A DNA stretch of 64,000 bases, from assembly GCA_928212115.1 (NCBI GenBank), contig CAKMRJ010005634.1, positions 175,690,987 through 175,754,986 on the forward strand, in the 5' to 3' direction. The stretch's first letter is position 1. Each line of letters begins with the position of its first letter. The position numbers and the translations under genes are program-made. This document shows, piece by piece, positions 19,308-30,614 of the stretch. This DNA is from Lactuca virosa (Eukaryota; Streptophyta; Magnoliopsida; Asterales; Asteraceae). A model generated the notes under the pieces. The model searched no databases, was not told where the DNA came from, and saw only the letters and a program-made list of their open reading frames with translations.

Positions 19308-21268
19308 CATCAGTATTCAATCAATCATCTAAACGCTCTGTCAAGTTCTATTTTTTTCAAGTGTCAATTTCTCACTCTAAATCGAATATGTATCTGATTT
19401 CTATTCTCTCAAACTCTCTAAACCTGTTGTTTAGAGTTTGATTTTTTTTTTAAGTTTCACTCTCACAATCGCCAATCTTAGTTCCAACTCCCGAGTTCTG
19501 AGTAAGAGGACAGTCGACAATGAAATATGTTGCCTTCTCCTAAAGCAAGAGGAATGAATTTGGGCGAGTTCTTTTTGGGTTTTTCTTTACTTCGATTTTT
19601 CTTATTTGTTGCTAATTCTGATTTCTTTTCGGATTTTTATCTTTACCTGTTGGATTCGAGTACAGTTAAAAGAGTTGAAATCTCAAAAGATTTCTGTTCT
19701 ATACGAGCTTCAATTTTTAAGTCAAAATCTACTACTGATTTGTATTTGGACTTTTAGAGGCAGAACCTATAAATTTATTTCATTGTTGTCATAATACTTC
19801 ATTTTTTCTTATTTGTTTCTGTTTTTTGATTTTTTTCACTGATTTGGGTGGATTTTTTTACTTAACCTGTCGAATTCGAGTATAGTTAAAAAGAGGTAAA
19901 GTCTCAAAGATTTCTTTTCTGTTTAAGCTTATTTTTTAAGTACAAATCAGATGTTGTTTTGTATCTGATTTTTGTGGTTTACCGGTTTGCTTCAGGTAAA
20001 AATTTTACTATCTTAGATGACATAAAGACATTTAATTGGTCCTCTTTACAATTCTACTGCCTTCTCCTTGCTTTTTTTTTTAATTTGTCTTTTAAACTTT
20101 TGTGTTCTTGTTTTCTAATGTGAATCAGGAGACATAAAACATTTAATTATCTATTAAACTTCAGAGTTTTATTCCTGTTTTGTTTATTAACGTATAAACT
20201 TATTCATTGTTGTAGTATTGAACAAATGTAATATTTGTAATCTATATTTAGTTTTTTGTTTGATGGTTCCAAAATAGTTTTTTAGTTGATGGTGAATTAA
20301 AAGAAATATTGTTTAAATTTTGAGTCCAATTTGATAAATGATCAAGAATATGATATTTTATGGAATTGGTTTACTTATTGATTTACAAATTTTGCAGAAA
20401 ATGTTGCCGGATGAATCACACAAAGCTGAAAGTCCTTGGACATCTATTCAAATTGTATGGAAAGTGATTTTTCATAATATATTGATTATTTTAAAATAAG
20501 AGATGTTTTAGCTTCAAAAAATGCATGAAGACATTGTTTTTGTGTATTTTTGTTGGTTTTTGTTTGTATTATTTGTTTAATTGTAACTTTACTGCATTTT
20601 TATTGTATAAATCTTTTATATATATGTTTTGTACGGTACATATAAAAGGGCATAAAATCGTGGTACATAGAAAAGGGCATAAAAATCATACCTCGCCACA
20701 GGTAGTAAAAAACAATGGACTGACCTGATTGCGAACACAATTCTTCACCACCCATTTCGTCAATGACAAAAACGTCAAACTCAAATACTTGGCTGTTGTG
20801 CCTTCGCTTGTGACCTACGTCCGTGGTAACTAATACGGACTCGAAGATTTAATTATGTGTGACCAACGTCCATGGAACATCATTTAAGTGAGTTTTATTA
20901 TTTATTTTTGTTTTTATTTATTTATTTTTTTATTTGTCGTTAAAAAAGTCAAAAAAATAAATAGATATATGCTTGATTTAACGTTTTTTATTTTTTTTTC
21001 GTTTTTTAATTTTTTTTTCGTTTTTTATATTTTTTTGTTTTTTTTTAATTATTATTTTTTCTTTTTTCGTTTTTTTTTCTTTTTTTTTTAAATATATTTA
21101 CTACATAATTGAAGGTAGTAGTGTTTTTCTTTATTTTTGTTTTTATTTTTTGATTTTTTAAACTAAATATCGGTTTGAGTTTTTAATGTTTAACAATTAT
21201 AAAATTTTAAATAAGAAGAATATTAAAGATCGTAACATTTTCCGTTCATATTTTTTTTAAATCATATT
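19308..21268. other. AT-rich unassigned DNA
   Basis: No domain-bearing ORF. It holds a diverged direct repeat at about 19600-19785 and 19800-19985 (shared words TTCGAGTA.AGTTAAA and TCTCAAA.GATTTCT). A possible exon-like stretch at 20401-20454 is bounded by TTTTGCAG on the left and GTATGG on the right. T-rich tracts occupy 20890-21140. It may be old host or transposon sequence. Confidence 0.5.
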
Positions 21269-22118
21269 TGTAACATCCCAATATCAGATATTTTTATTAT
21301 TGCTTTGATCTTTATCAAAAGCTGCACAATTGGTCCCTTGAGGAAAAATGCTTGTATTTGTGGTCGTACGCAGGGCGTAATTAAGAGTACGCGCAGCGTA
21401 CTCATGCAACTTGGAATCGCGGGTGATCTGCTAGTACGTTGGGCGTACGTATGGTACGTCGAGCGTACTAACCCAAACTCCAAACCCTAATCTTAAGGGT
21501 TACTCCCTATTTAAACAACATTATGTCCCCAATTGATCATCCTTATCAGTCACCATTCCCTCCCTAAACCCTAATTCTGAGTTTGAGTTGCTTGTGTGAG
21601 TCTTGTGGGCTTAGTGAGTGTTTTTGGTGCATCTAGTTGAAAAAGGAGACTAGAGAAGAAGGAGTGGGTACTAGCAAGCTTGTAGATCCAGGAACCTTTT
21701 CCACTTGGTGCATCATTTCAGGTATAAAGTTTATACCTTGATAAGTTTTCCATTAGATCTACATGGTTGAAGTTTTATGAACTTTTGTCCCCAAGATTGG
21801 ACCTTTGTGAGTTTGGAGCACTCTAGGGGCTTGTAGCTGTCCTTTCATGCATTATAGGACTTATTGATTCATAAAAATGATTGCTTGATCAATTCCTATG
21901 GCTCATGCATGAGCAAAGTAGCTTAGAATGTGTGGGAAGTTTAAGTTTGTTGCATTGTGACTTTTCTAGCCATGCAAAGGCTTAAAGTCGATGACTTTAT
22001 GGAATAATACACTTTAGGATCGTCAGATCTAAAGTTTGGGGTTGGATGTCTTAATGGATTAAGTCACAAAATCGACAAGTTGAGACAGATAGAGTACGTC
22101 GTGCGTACTCTTGGCTAC

Positions 22119-24404
22119 TGTAACGACCCAAAAATCAAGGATAAAGATTTCATTTTTAATATAGTCAAAACATAGATATAATTTATTCCAAACATCCAAA
22201 ACATTATTAATTAAAACATTTATCAGAGTCCATCCCAAAATCATTCAATGCGGAAAACATGGGTGTGTGCACTGCGATCAATCCGGACCCTTCTTTTCCA
22301 AACCGATGATACCTGAAACAATAAATGAAACTGTAAGCACGAAGCTTAGTGATTTCCCTAGAGCATACCCCACACAGTCCACATAATCACATAATTCGTA
22401 TTAACTATAAAAGCTACATAAACCATATCAATCACATATCCATATCAATTACATAGCCATGCATATCAACATATACGTATGTCGTGGGCTCGTCCCCAGG
22501 GTCTTACTCCAGGATGCCATGGGCTCCCCACATGGTCTTACACCTAAGTGACATGGGCTCTCCCATGGTCTTTGATAGGAAAGCCATGGGCTCTCCACAT
22601 GGTCTTACATCCGAGTGCCATGGGCTCTCCCATGGTCTTCCATGCAAATATCACAAAGACAACTAGCATACCACATAATCACTAGCATACCACATATACA
22701 TGCATACCAGACATATCAGTAGTGAATCTACAATAAACACTACAACATAGTAGGAAAGTCATGGGCTCTCTACATGGTCTTACATCCAGGTGTCATGGGC
22801 TCTCCCATGGTCTTCCACACAAGCATACCACATATATCGCTATCATACTTCCTAGCACATAACGAGCTAACATGCCACATACTACAACTTCAGCTAGTAT
22901 ACCACATATCATAAAATGGGCTGGCCTTGGTGCCTTAGACCCATTGGTATGGTGAGAAAACTCACCTGACACTGCTGAAGTCCCGCGGATAAAACTCTAG
23001 CTGTTGGATGACATATTCCCAAACTGTCAACATCAAACAATTCCCAATTAATAATTGGGTTCCAAGCCCAAGGTCCAACTCACACTCCAAAGGCCCAATA
23101 TACAAGTAATTGGCCAAAGCCCAACATATGGCCCAATTTTCCAAATTGGGCCCAAACCTCTACATGGACTTACTTTAAGGCCCAACCAATTATTCTAGTC
23201 CAAACAATTGGCATTCTGATGGCCCAATAGCTAATAATCCTCAAGGCCCAATTATGGCCCACTTATGGCCCAATTTTCCAAAGTGGGCCCAAGCCTTTCC
23301 ATTGGGCCTTATCCTAAAGCCCAATAATTTCCTTAGTCCATAAATATGTTCCCAATTGGCCCACAAAGGCCCACCTCAGCTTAGTCCAATAAATTGCCCA
23401 ATAAGAACCCAAAACCCAATTAGGGTTTTTCACATGAAATGACGATTAGGGTTAAGTGTTCCTTCTTAACCCATTAAGGACTTAATACATTAAGTCCAAA
23501 CATACAATGAAATCAGGCTTGAGTCATATCTTCACTCCAATGGTCCAAAATGCGGGTCCCGATAAGTCCAAACCAATAATACCAAAATTAGGGTTTTCTA
23601 AACCCTAATTAGGGTTTCTAACCCATTACAATCCAATTAGGCCCAAAAGCTAAGTCCTTAGGCCCATTAGGGTTTTGCTATATGGGTTCCATCCACTACC
23701 ACCTCGGGTAGTGGTGGTCAACAACGACACACGACGGTTCACGACGACGGCCACCACCTTACGGTGGTGGTTTTGAGTTTTTTTATTATTCCTTTACCAA
23801 ATACAACATACAACACAAGATTCTAATTAAACATACACACACACACACTAACTAAACACACACACACAGCCACCCTAGTGGTGGCCGGTAGTGGTACACG
23901 GTGGCAGCCACCACCTCACGGTGGTGGTGGTGGCCTTTCTTTGTTTTCCGATCAAACAGAACACACTTTCTTTCAAAGGGGGGTGACAGCTGGAGGGTTT
24001 AGCTAGGGTTAGGGTTACGCAACCTTTAAATACCCGATTCCATCTTAAAATTTTGCCATAATGACAACAATAGTCCCTCCCCATAACATTTTCTTTCAAA
24101 CTTAATCCAATATTTACCATTTAAACCCTACCCCTGAAAACCTTTACTAATTAGTCCAAAATGTTACCAATTAGCCCCTGCCTACTAAAATCCTTACATA
24201 ATATGTCCCAATAATACCAAACACCCCCTGACTACTAAAATCCTTTGCGAAACAAGTCCTGAAATTACACTTTAACCCCCAAATAATTCAATTTATAACA
24301 TTCGGCTCCCCAAAACCAACAATCCACTAAATAATATAGATTTAAGGCGACTAATCGTTCACCAATTTTTTTCTATTTATTTATTAAATAAACAGAATGT
24401 TACA
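22119..24404 (-). mobile_element. Solo gypsy LTR E with TSD gctac, nested in D
   Basis: On the plus strand it runs TGTAACGACCC to GAATGTTACA, flanked by GCTAC at 22114-22118 and 24405-24409. Orientation is minus: read that way it ends in TTTTTGGGTCGTTACA and has CACTAAGCTTCGTGCTTAC (22333-22353), followed by TTTCAG|GTAT at 22313. The donor-like CAG|GTGAGT is at 22965. Blocks of TTGGGCCCA-like words (23040-23350) and two GGTGGTGG hairpins (about 23690-23770 and 23870-23935) lie toward its 5' side. Confidence 0.9.
22480..22830 (-). repeat. Minisatellite in LTR E
   Basis: At least seven copies of a ~35-bp unit around CATGGGCTCTCCCATGGTCT, several containing the palindrome CCATGG. It lies inside the candidate intron of this LTR. 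Confidence 0.85.
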
Positions 24405-25188
24405 GCTACGCCATGCGTAGCCGGTTCCGACCCCGACCATACGTTGTTCGAGTTGTACGCCCCATGTAAGAAGAGGTACGCCCAACGTACGCGTTGACTT
24501 TTGACCTTTGGTCAAGATTTAGGGTTTTGGACTATGGGAAGGGAAAAATGCTCTTTTTTTCCTTAGAGGACTTAGTTGTGGGATTTGGACTCGAGAGTTG
24601 AGTTTTGAACCTTAATTATTTATTAGGTTTAATTATTTCGTTGATTAGACAAAGTCTAGTTCCGACAGTTCGGGTGTGAGGTTTATTTGTCGTCGGTATC
24701 AGGTGAGTCTCCTCACTTATTCTCACCTGTGTGGTGGAATAGTTGTATATGTGATGACCAGCTGGGTCATGCTGTTACTATTATCTTATGCTAACTATAC
24801 GTGACTGAGACTGTTGATAGTCTCTAGGGTTGCTGATAGCCCACAGGGCGTGCTGTTAGCCCACTGGGACTGCTGATAGTCCGCATGGTTGCTGATAACC
24901 CATAGTTGTTAATTATGTTGTGATGTATGTGATATCTTGGGGAACTCAGTAAGCTCCGTGCTTACAGTTGTTGATTTATATGTGGCAGATATCTCTGAGG
25001 TCCGCGGAAGGCGAGGGTCTGATTGTACACACTCGCTGGCAGATTTACTATTGGGACAATTTGTGAACTCTGATATTTTGTGATAATGGTTGTTTTGGAT
25101 AATTATGTGTTTGATAACTTGACTTGTGAAACCTTAATTTTTGGTAAATTATAAATGAAAACTTTGGTCTAAAATTTCAGGTGTTACA

Positions 25189-25540
25189 ATATTATTTTTG
25201 GATCATAAAATTTTGAATCAAATTATTTTGAATTATCGTATTTTGAATCAAATCATTTTTTATTCATATGATTTTGGATCTATAATATATACAATTAAAT
25301 ATAGTTTTTGTTCAAAAAAAATTATGGATCATTATATATTTTGAATCATTTAATTTTTAATCATAAAAGATATAATTAAGGATTATAAAATATTTGAGTA
25401 TAAATATTTTTAGATCATAACAAATTAACGATCATAAACAAGTTGAATCAAAAGATTTTTTTGAATCATAAATATCAAATTTTGGATCATATAATATTCA
25501 ACATTTTTTTAAATTAATATTTATTAAAATTAAAAAAGAA

Positions 25541-25630
<90 letters not shown>

Positions 25631-26455
25631 ATGTTTAATTCCATTCAACCGTTACAAATAAAAAAAAATAATAAAAGAAAAAAAAACTACCCAATCTTTT
25701 TATTATGTAACTAGTGTCAGATCCTTGTATTATACAAGTTTATTAAAAAATTTAATATAAAGTTGGAATGATAAAATCAATTGAATGTGTGATATCAATG
25801 ATGTAAGTTTTAATTCTAGGAGATTTGAAACATTAATGAAATAAAAGATTCTAGAGCCTTTATTATTAATTATGAAATTTAATAAAATGATATACCTTAC
25901 CTATATAAACCCTTAGTAAAATGTGGATTTTGTATTTAAGAAAATGAAAAACATAAGAAAATTGCAAGTGGAAAACATACTTCAAAAAATCTTAAAAAGT
26001 GACATATGTCAAATTCAATAAGAACATTACATTTGACAAAAATGATTTTTATTTATTAGGTTATATTAGATATTTGGACTCTTGGTTTCTATCTATTTGT
26101 ACTTTGAAATTTGATAGAAATTGTTATGCTCATTGTGGTTGCTAAACCTTTCAAAACTGGTCTCTATTACTACATCGTATGAGAGTTGGTATACCGTCGG
26201 CATTCTAGTTGGCAAGGATTGCTTCAGGCAAATACTGCCCCTAATTGTCATTATTGTCGGCGGCAATTCTCTAATGACATGTTTTTGCTGTTTACAATTT
26301 CTAGCTGTCGAAGAATTTCCAAAAAAAAAAAATACACTTACCACTATATATACACTTAACTTTTCATCATTTTTATTGCTAAAAAATATCAATATTTACA
26401 TACATTCTTTTCCAAATAATCCTCACATTTAAAATATCTTCCTATCTCAATAAAC
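25189..26455. other. AT-rich DNA with degenerate repeats
   Basis: At 25195-25510 the words TTTTGAATCA and TTTTGGATCATA recur about fifteen times at irregular 20-30 bp spacing. A microsatellite follows. The short ORFs on both strands near 26093-26432 show no recognisable domain. Confidence 0.6.
25545..25628. repeat. (AT)n followed by (GT)n microsatellite
   Basis: About 28 AT units pass directly into about 14 GT units. Confidence 0.95.
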
Positions 26456-26459
26456 AGCC

Positions 26460-27241
26460 CAAATGTTCCCAACTATTCCAACATAAATTTACTTTTCAGT
26501 TATGATCTGTCATCACCACAACCTTACAACGTACAATTAGATCAACCAATTCACTCTCCAAACCCGATGTTTGGAGGTGATGTTCCTACCTATTGCTTAC
26601 AATCTTGAATGTCACCACAACAATTGTTTCCACCAAACCTCAATCTATTGCCACAAAAATTCCAATTCCAAACCCTACCACCACTTATAACAACCTCAAC
26701 CAAAGCTCAATTCCAATTCCAATCCTAACCACTGCCTCCATAATGGACTAGTATAAATAAGCTTGTTACACATTAGAGCGGAATTTAAACAAACTTTTAA
26801 AACCAATGGGCTTGTGGGGAAAACAAGTCCACTTTGTTGAAAAAATGCATGCGACGTTCCAAGACGATATGTTAAATCCTTTTTAAGTCCTTACATGTTT
26901 GAGATGTTGTCAAAAAAAGGTATCGGGTGGAGGGAAATTGCGACAATGGCCAAATTTCCAAGCATTAAAAAAGAAGCAAAACATATTCGTATTCGAGCTC
27001 ATAGAAAATGTCACCGGATGGTTACATCGGTGTCGACCTTACGGATGACAACGATGTCATTAAAGAAATACAACCACATCCTCGTCCAATGGGAATGGAC
27101 AAATGAAAGGAAAAGGAAAAGGAAAAACGACATCTTCAAATCTGTCGGTGGATACATGACGGTCAAACTGATCCGTTGAAATGATGTCATAAATGACACA
27201 ATTAAATATGATTTTGGAGAAGTATATTGACGAAACCATCC
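26460..27241 (+). pseudogene. NAM-associated/GST-T3-like protein remnant, left part
   Basis: Decayed coding sequence. Around 26480-26590 it reads as an Asn/Pro/Gln-rich N-terminus. Around 27025-27100 the frame gives DLTDDNDVIKEIQPHPRPMG followed by a K/R/G-rich stretch, the motif order of NAM-associated C-terminal domain proteins, which often derive from PIF/Harbinger DNA-binding ORFs. Stops and frame changes are frequent. The copia element at 27242-34656 interrupts it. When the element and one CATCC are left out, the frame beginning MTQLNMILEKYIDE runs on into the segment at 34662. Confidence 0.45.
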
Positions 27242-27399
27242 AATAAAAAGTAATTTCCCACACAAAATTACGTATGATTTTATTAATCAATCTATTTATA
27301 CAAGTACAAGATACAGATATACATGACAGCTAGCAACAATGAATGAAATTTAAAATAAAGACATATCTTGAACATTATCTGTTAAGTTATCAACTAATA
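27242..27399 (-). repeat. 3' LTR of the Ale-like element
   Basis: 158 bp, reading TATTAGTTGATAAC to CTTTTTATT on the minus strand. It matches the 5' copy except for its terminal base and two substitutions (near 27328 and 27376). Confidence 0.92.
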
Positions 27400-27764
27400 C
27401 CCCCGTCAAGCTAATCAGAGGTGGACCAACTCTTAGCTTGTTGCGAAATTGCTCAAAAATAGGCCTGGGTAAACTCTTGGTAAATATATCGGCTAGTTGT
27501 AAGTGAGTGGGAATGTATTTGGTGATTAGTTTGTCGGAAGATACTAGTTCCTGAACGAAATGATAGTCAATATCAATGTGCTTTGCCCGTTTGTGAGAAA
27601 TCGGGTTTTGACTAAGAAATAGGGCACTCTTGTTATCACACAAGAGTGTAGGAACAGTGGGAGGTAAATCATGTAGTTCTCCAAGCAAATGTGTAACCCA
27701 TATGATCTCGGAAACGGTGCTAGCCATTGCCCTATATTCAGACTCACAGCTAGAGCGGGAAACA
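27350..27764 (-). pseudogene. pol: Ale-like RNase H, C-terminal part
   Basis: Follows the solo LTR F insertion on the minus strand. It resumes with SRSSCESEYRAMAS, then LLCDNKSALFLSQNP, KHIDIDYHFVQE and LADIFTKSLPR, all standard copia RNase H and pol C-terminal motifs. It joins in frame to KKQPTI at 30615-30867 once LTR F and one copy of its target duplication are ignored. Catalytic acidic residues are kept on this side (E of SEYRA, D of CDNKSA). Confidence 0.9.
27400..27408 (-). promoter_or_regulatory. Polypurine tract of the Ale-like element
   Basis: Minus-strand GACGGGGGT directly before the 3' LTR. Confidence 0.75.
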
Positions 27765-28654
27765 TGTCACACCCCAAAACCGGAACGGCGGAATCGCTCG
27801 GGGGTGGAGTACGTCATGTACAGTATCACAACAATGAATAGTAGTAAACAAGCAACAACATCATCCATTGCATTAATAATATAATTTTAATACAAGTGTG
27901 TTCTGTCAAGTTTATAGACACCAAAAATATAAATCAAAATGAAAGATGAGTCTTGAACGAGCTCCATCTTCTCTGAACCTGGCATCGGTACCTGTCTACT
28001 GGTGACCTGAGAATACAAGTTATTTTGAAAGAGAGTATCAGCTTTAAAGCTGGTGAGATCATAAGTATTTTAGTGTCTGTGTTTGTATGAAAGTGTTTGT
28101 AAGTATGTGATGTGTAAGTTTGTAAAAGTTTGTGTATGTTTGTAAAATGTTTGAATTTCCTAGAAAACCCTATGTTTTACTACTAAAAGTAGCTTTCTAC
28201 CAAGGCATCAAGTGTTTGTGTGTATGTCTCTTGTAAGAGTATGTATTTTCCCAAATCTGACTATCATTAACCAAAAATATAGTTTTTGCATTACGGTTCT
28301 TTGTGTGAAGATCACAAAGTGAATGCAATGGGAAATAAAATAGTACTGTAGTATTGTATTAAGTAACTATTGATGTACTAACTACCTTAAACCATTTGTC
28401 ATTTAAAGTATCATGTGATCGGCTTGTACCATACTACCGACTAGTAACACGACGATGTAAGACGTCGGAAGGAATGACGTTTGGCACCCGTAGACTTGCA
28501 AGTCCCACTGTGGCGAGCAGCAAGGTGTAGGATAGTCAATCCAGTATAGATCTATACACAAACTCAACGCTCTTCATTTAAGGAGATTCTGGATACAAAA
28601 CGAGCCATGACAGGTGATGCCATGCCCCGTTATGTGGCTCACATAACTGTAGTA

Positions 28655-28860
28655 GTATTCTTGTATATGTACTGTGTGTACTAGCTGTATTGTGTGTTCT
28701 CTCGCTGTCTAGTATGTATGTACGTTCTCTCTGTCTTTCATAATAGTATGTTCCCTAGTATAATGTATAGTATGTACTAGCTGTATTGTAATGTATAGTA
28801 TGTACTAACTGTATTGTATGTTCTTTCTCTGTCTAGTATGTATGTATGAACTGACTCCTT
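28655..28860 (-). repeat. Minisatellite in LTR F
   Basis: Irregular copies of AGTATGTACTAGCTGTATTG and TTCTCTCTGTCTAGTATG alternate. It lies in the same relative place as the minisatellites of the other LTRs. Confidence 0.75.
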
Positions 28861-29619
28861 GTATGTTTCATTGTTCTAGTAATAGTATTAGTAACTTCCT
28901 AAACTACGCCTATTGTAGTTTACTCGTAGTATGGTTTGTATGTATGAACATGTTGTATACCTTTGCTACCCAAAGGCATTGCATAGAAAGAAGGAACTTT
29001 TATATCTATATACATATACATAATATATAACTAGGATTCAAACGACCTTCGGACAAACAACCGATACCCTAAGTCCACAACCAAACGAGGAACAGGAGGT
29101 AGGGTGAGCTATCAGTCCTAAGTCCTTTCAATCCTACTTATATAACTATATCTATTTAGATACACAATTAACAGAATATAAGTTTAAAAGAGTTTAATAA
29201 AAGCATTTGACATGTAAATGAGTTTGTAAAAGTATTTGATATGTAAAAGAGTTTGTAAAACAGTTTAAAGTAGTTTGTTTGATAACACAGTTTGAAAAGT
29301 AAGAAATCCACTTGTTTGGTAGTTATTAATCACATGTGATTGATATAATAACTATAATAGATCAACTTATATCCCCCCATAAAAGCATTTAAAATCATTT
29401 AAAAGGTTGATTAAGGGGTATGAACTCACCTGTAGTGAGTGGTTTGGATGAACGGATGTTATAGGATGCTAAGTGTCAAGTGAAGACTTGAACACACACA
29501 CGGATCCTAATTAACATATAATAACACATGAAAAACACTTGATTTAAGTGCTATAAGTACTAAGGGTTGCATCTAAGGGTTGTAGGGCCTTGTATTTGAG
29601 TTTAAGGTTCAAGGGTAAA

Positions 29620-30010
29620 CTCTTTTTGGAGTTTACGGTTTTGGGACCAACTCTCATGGAGTTTACGGTCGTAAACCCATGGGTTTACGGCCGTAAACCC
29701 ATGGTACTTCTACCATTTTGTGTTTTGAAGTCCTAAAAGTCATAATGAAGCATCCTTACTTCAAGTCTAAGCCCTAGGAAGTGATTGTGGCAACATTTCA
29801 CCCCTTTGTAGAGTTTACGGCCCATGGACCATTTCTCCATGAGTTTACGACTGTAAACTCTAATGGTCCTTGATCTTTTTGATGTTTAAGGTCCTAAACA
29901 CTTTAAGGATGTGATCTAGACTAGTATCCAAGGCTTGGTAAGGGACTAGGGCACACAATGGCCCTTTCATTAGGGTTTACGGTCCAAGGACATGTTTGGA
30001 CCGTAAACAC
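29620..30010 (-). repeat. GTTTACGGCCGTAAAC palindrome array in LTR F
   Basis: About eight GTTTACG or CGTAAAC half-sites. A perfect palindrome GGTTTACGGCCGTAAACC lies at about 29682. Confidence 0.8.
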
Positions 30011-30614
30011 CTTTGATCTTGTGTTTCTTTGTGTTTACTAGTTGATTAAGAAGTGTAACAAGCCTTATAACACACTAGGGTAAGAGTACTTACAATAAAG
30101 GAGCTTGAAAGGGTGTTAAGAGTCCAAGAACACTAGTATGTGTTCTTGGTGTTCTTGGTGAAACTAAGAACACTTGAAGATCTACACAAATGGAATGATA
30201 TCACGGATGAAATCATGTACGATCACTAGATTAAGTAAGATATCAACTAATTAGGGCAAGAAACACTTACAAAGTTGAAAATCAAGAAGGAAAATCGAAT
30301 CCTACTTGAGAGGATTTTGATGTTCTAGTCTTGAATTTGTGAAAAAAAGTGAGTAAAATGACTAAGTGTCACTTATATAGTCCTTAGGGTTTACGACCCT
30401 AATACCATTTGGGCCGTAAACTCCAAACTCTTGGAGTTTTTGGAACCTAAGTGTTACACAATAAACCCTAGGGCATCCTCTCTCCAGTTATCTGTTACGG
30501 TACTAGGCTTTAGAACACTCAAACTGACTCTACACAGCTCAAAAGTTAGCAGAAACAGTTCTGACTTCTATTGAAGTGAATGGTTGTACAAGATAGAAAT
30601 TTCGGGTTGTCACA

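Larger units (their letters stand above)
21269..25188 (+). mobile_element. Solo gypsy LTR D with TSD atatt, split by LTR E
   Basis: Starts TGTAACATCCC and ends CAGGTGTTACA, flanked by ATATT at 21264-21268 and 25189-25193. Without the insert it is about 1629 bp. GTACG..GCGTAC words crowd 21363-21475 before TATTTAAA (21508-21515) and recur at about 22093 and 24410-24490. A donor-like CAG|GTGAGT is at 24703, a short repeat (GCTGATAGCCCACAGG type) at 24800-24915, GGGGAACTCAGTAAGCTCC at about 24939, and an acceptor-like TGGCAG at 24988. There are no internal genes. Confidence 0.9.
27765..30614 (-). mobile_element. Solo gypsy LTR F inserted in the Ale-like RNase H
   Basis: On the plus strand it runs TGTCACACCCC to GGGTTGTCACA, 2850 bp, flanked by AAACA (27760-27764) and AAATA (30615-30619), a TSD with one mismatch. 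Read on the minus strand: TGTGACAACCC start, GTTTACG/CGTAAAC words near 30389-30425, TATATAAG near 30372, a second block of GTTTACGG..CCGTAAAC words at 29620-30010, a minisatellite, an acceptor-like TATTCTCAG|GT near 28010, and GGGGTGTGACA at the end. Confidence 0.92.

Noticed and set aside
20888..21091. Phe-rich ORF resembling a membrane protein
   Set aside because: Product of T-rich tracts; no start context or conservation.
22480..22830. Regular repeats as a CRISPR array
   Set aside because: A plant LTR minisatellite: units are imperfect, there are no unique equal-length spacers, and the host is a eukaryote.
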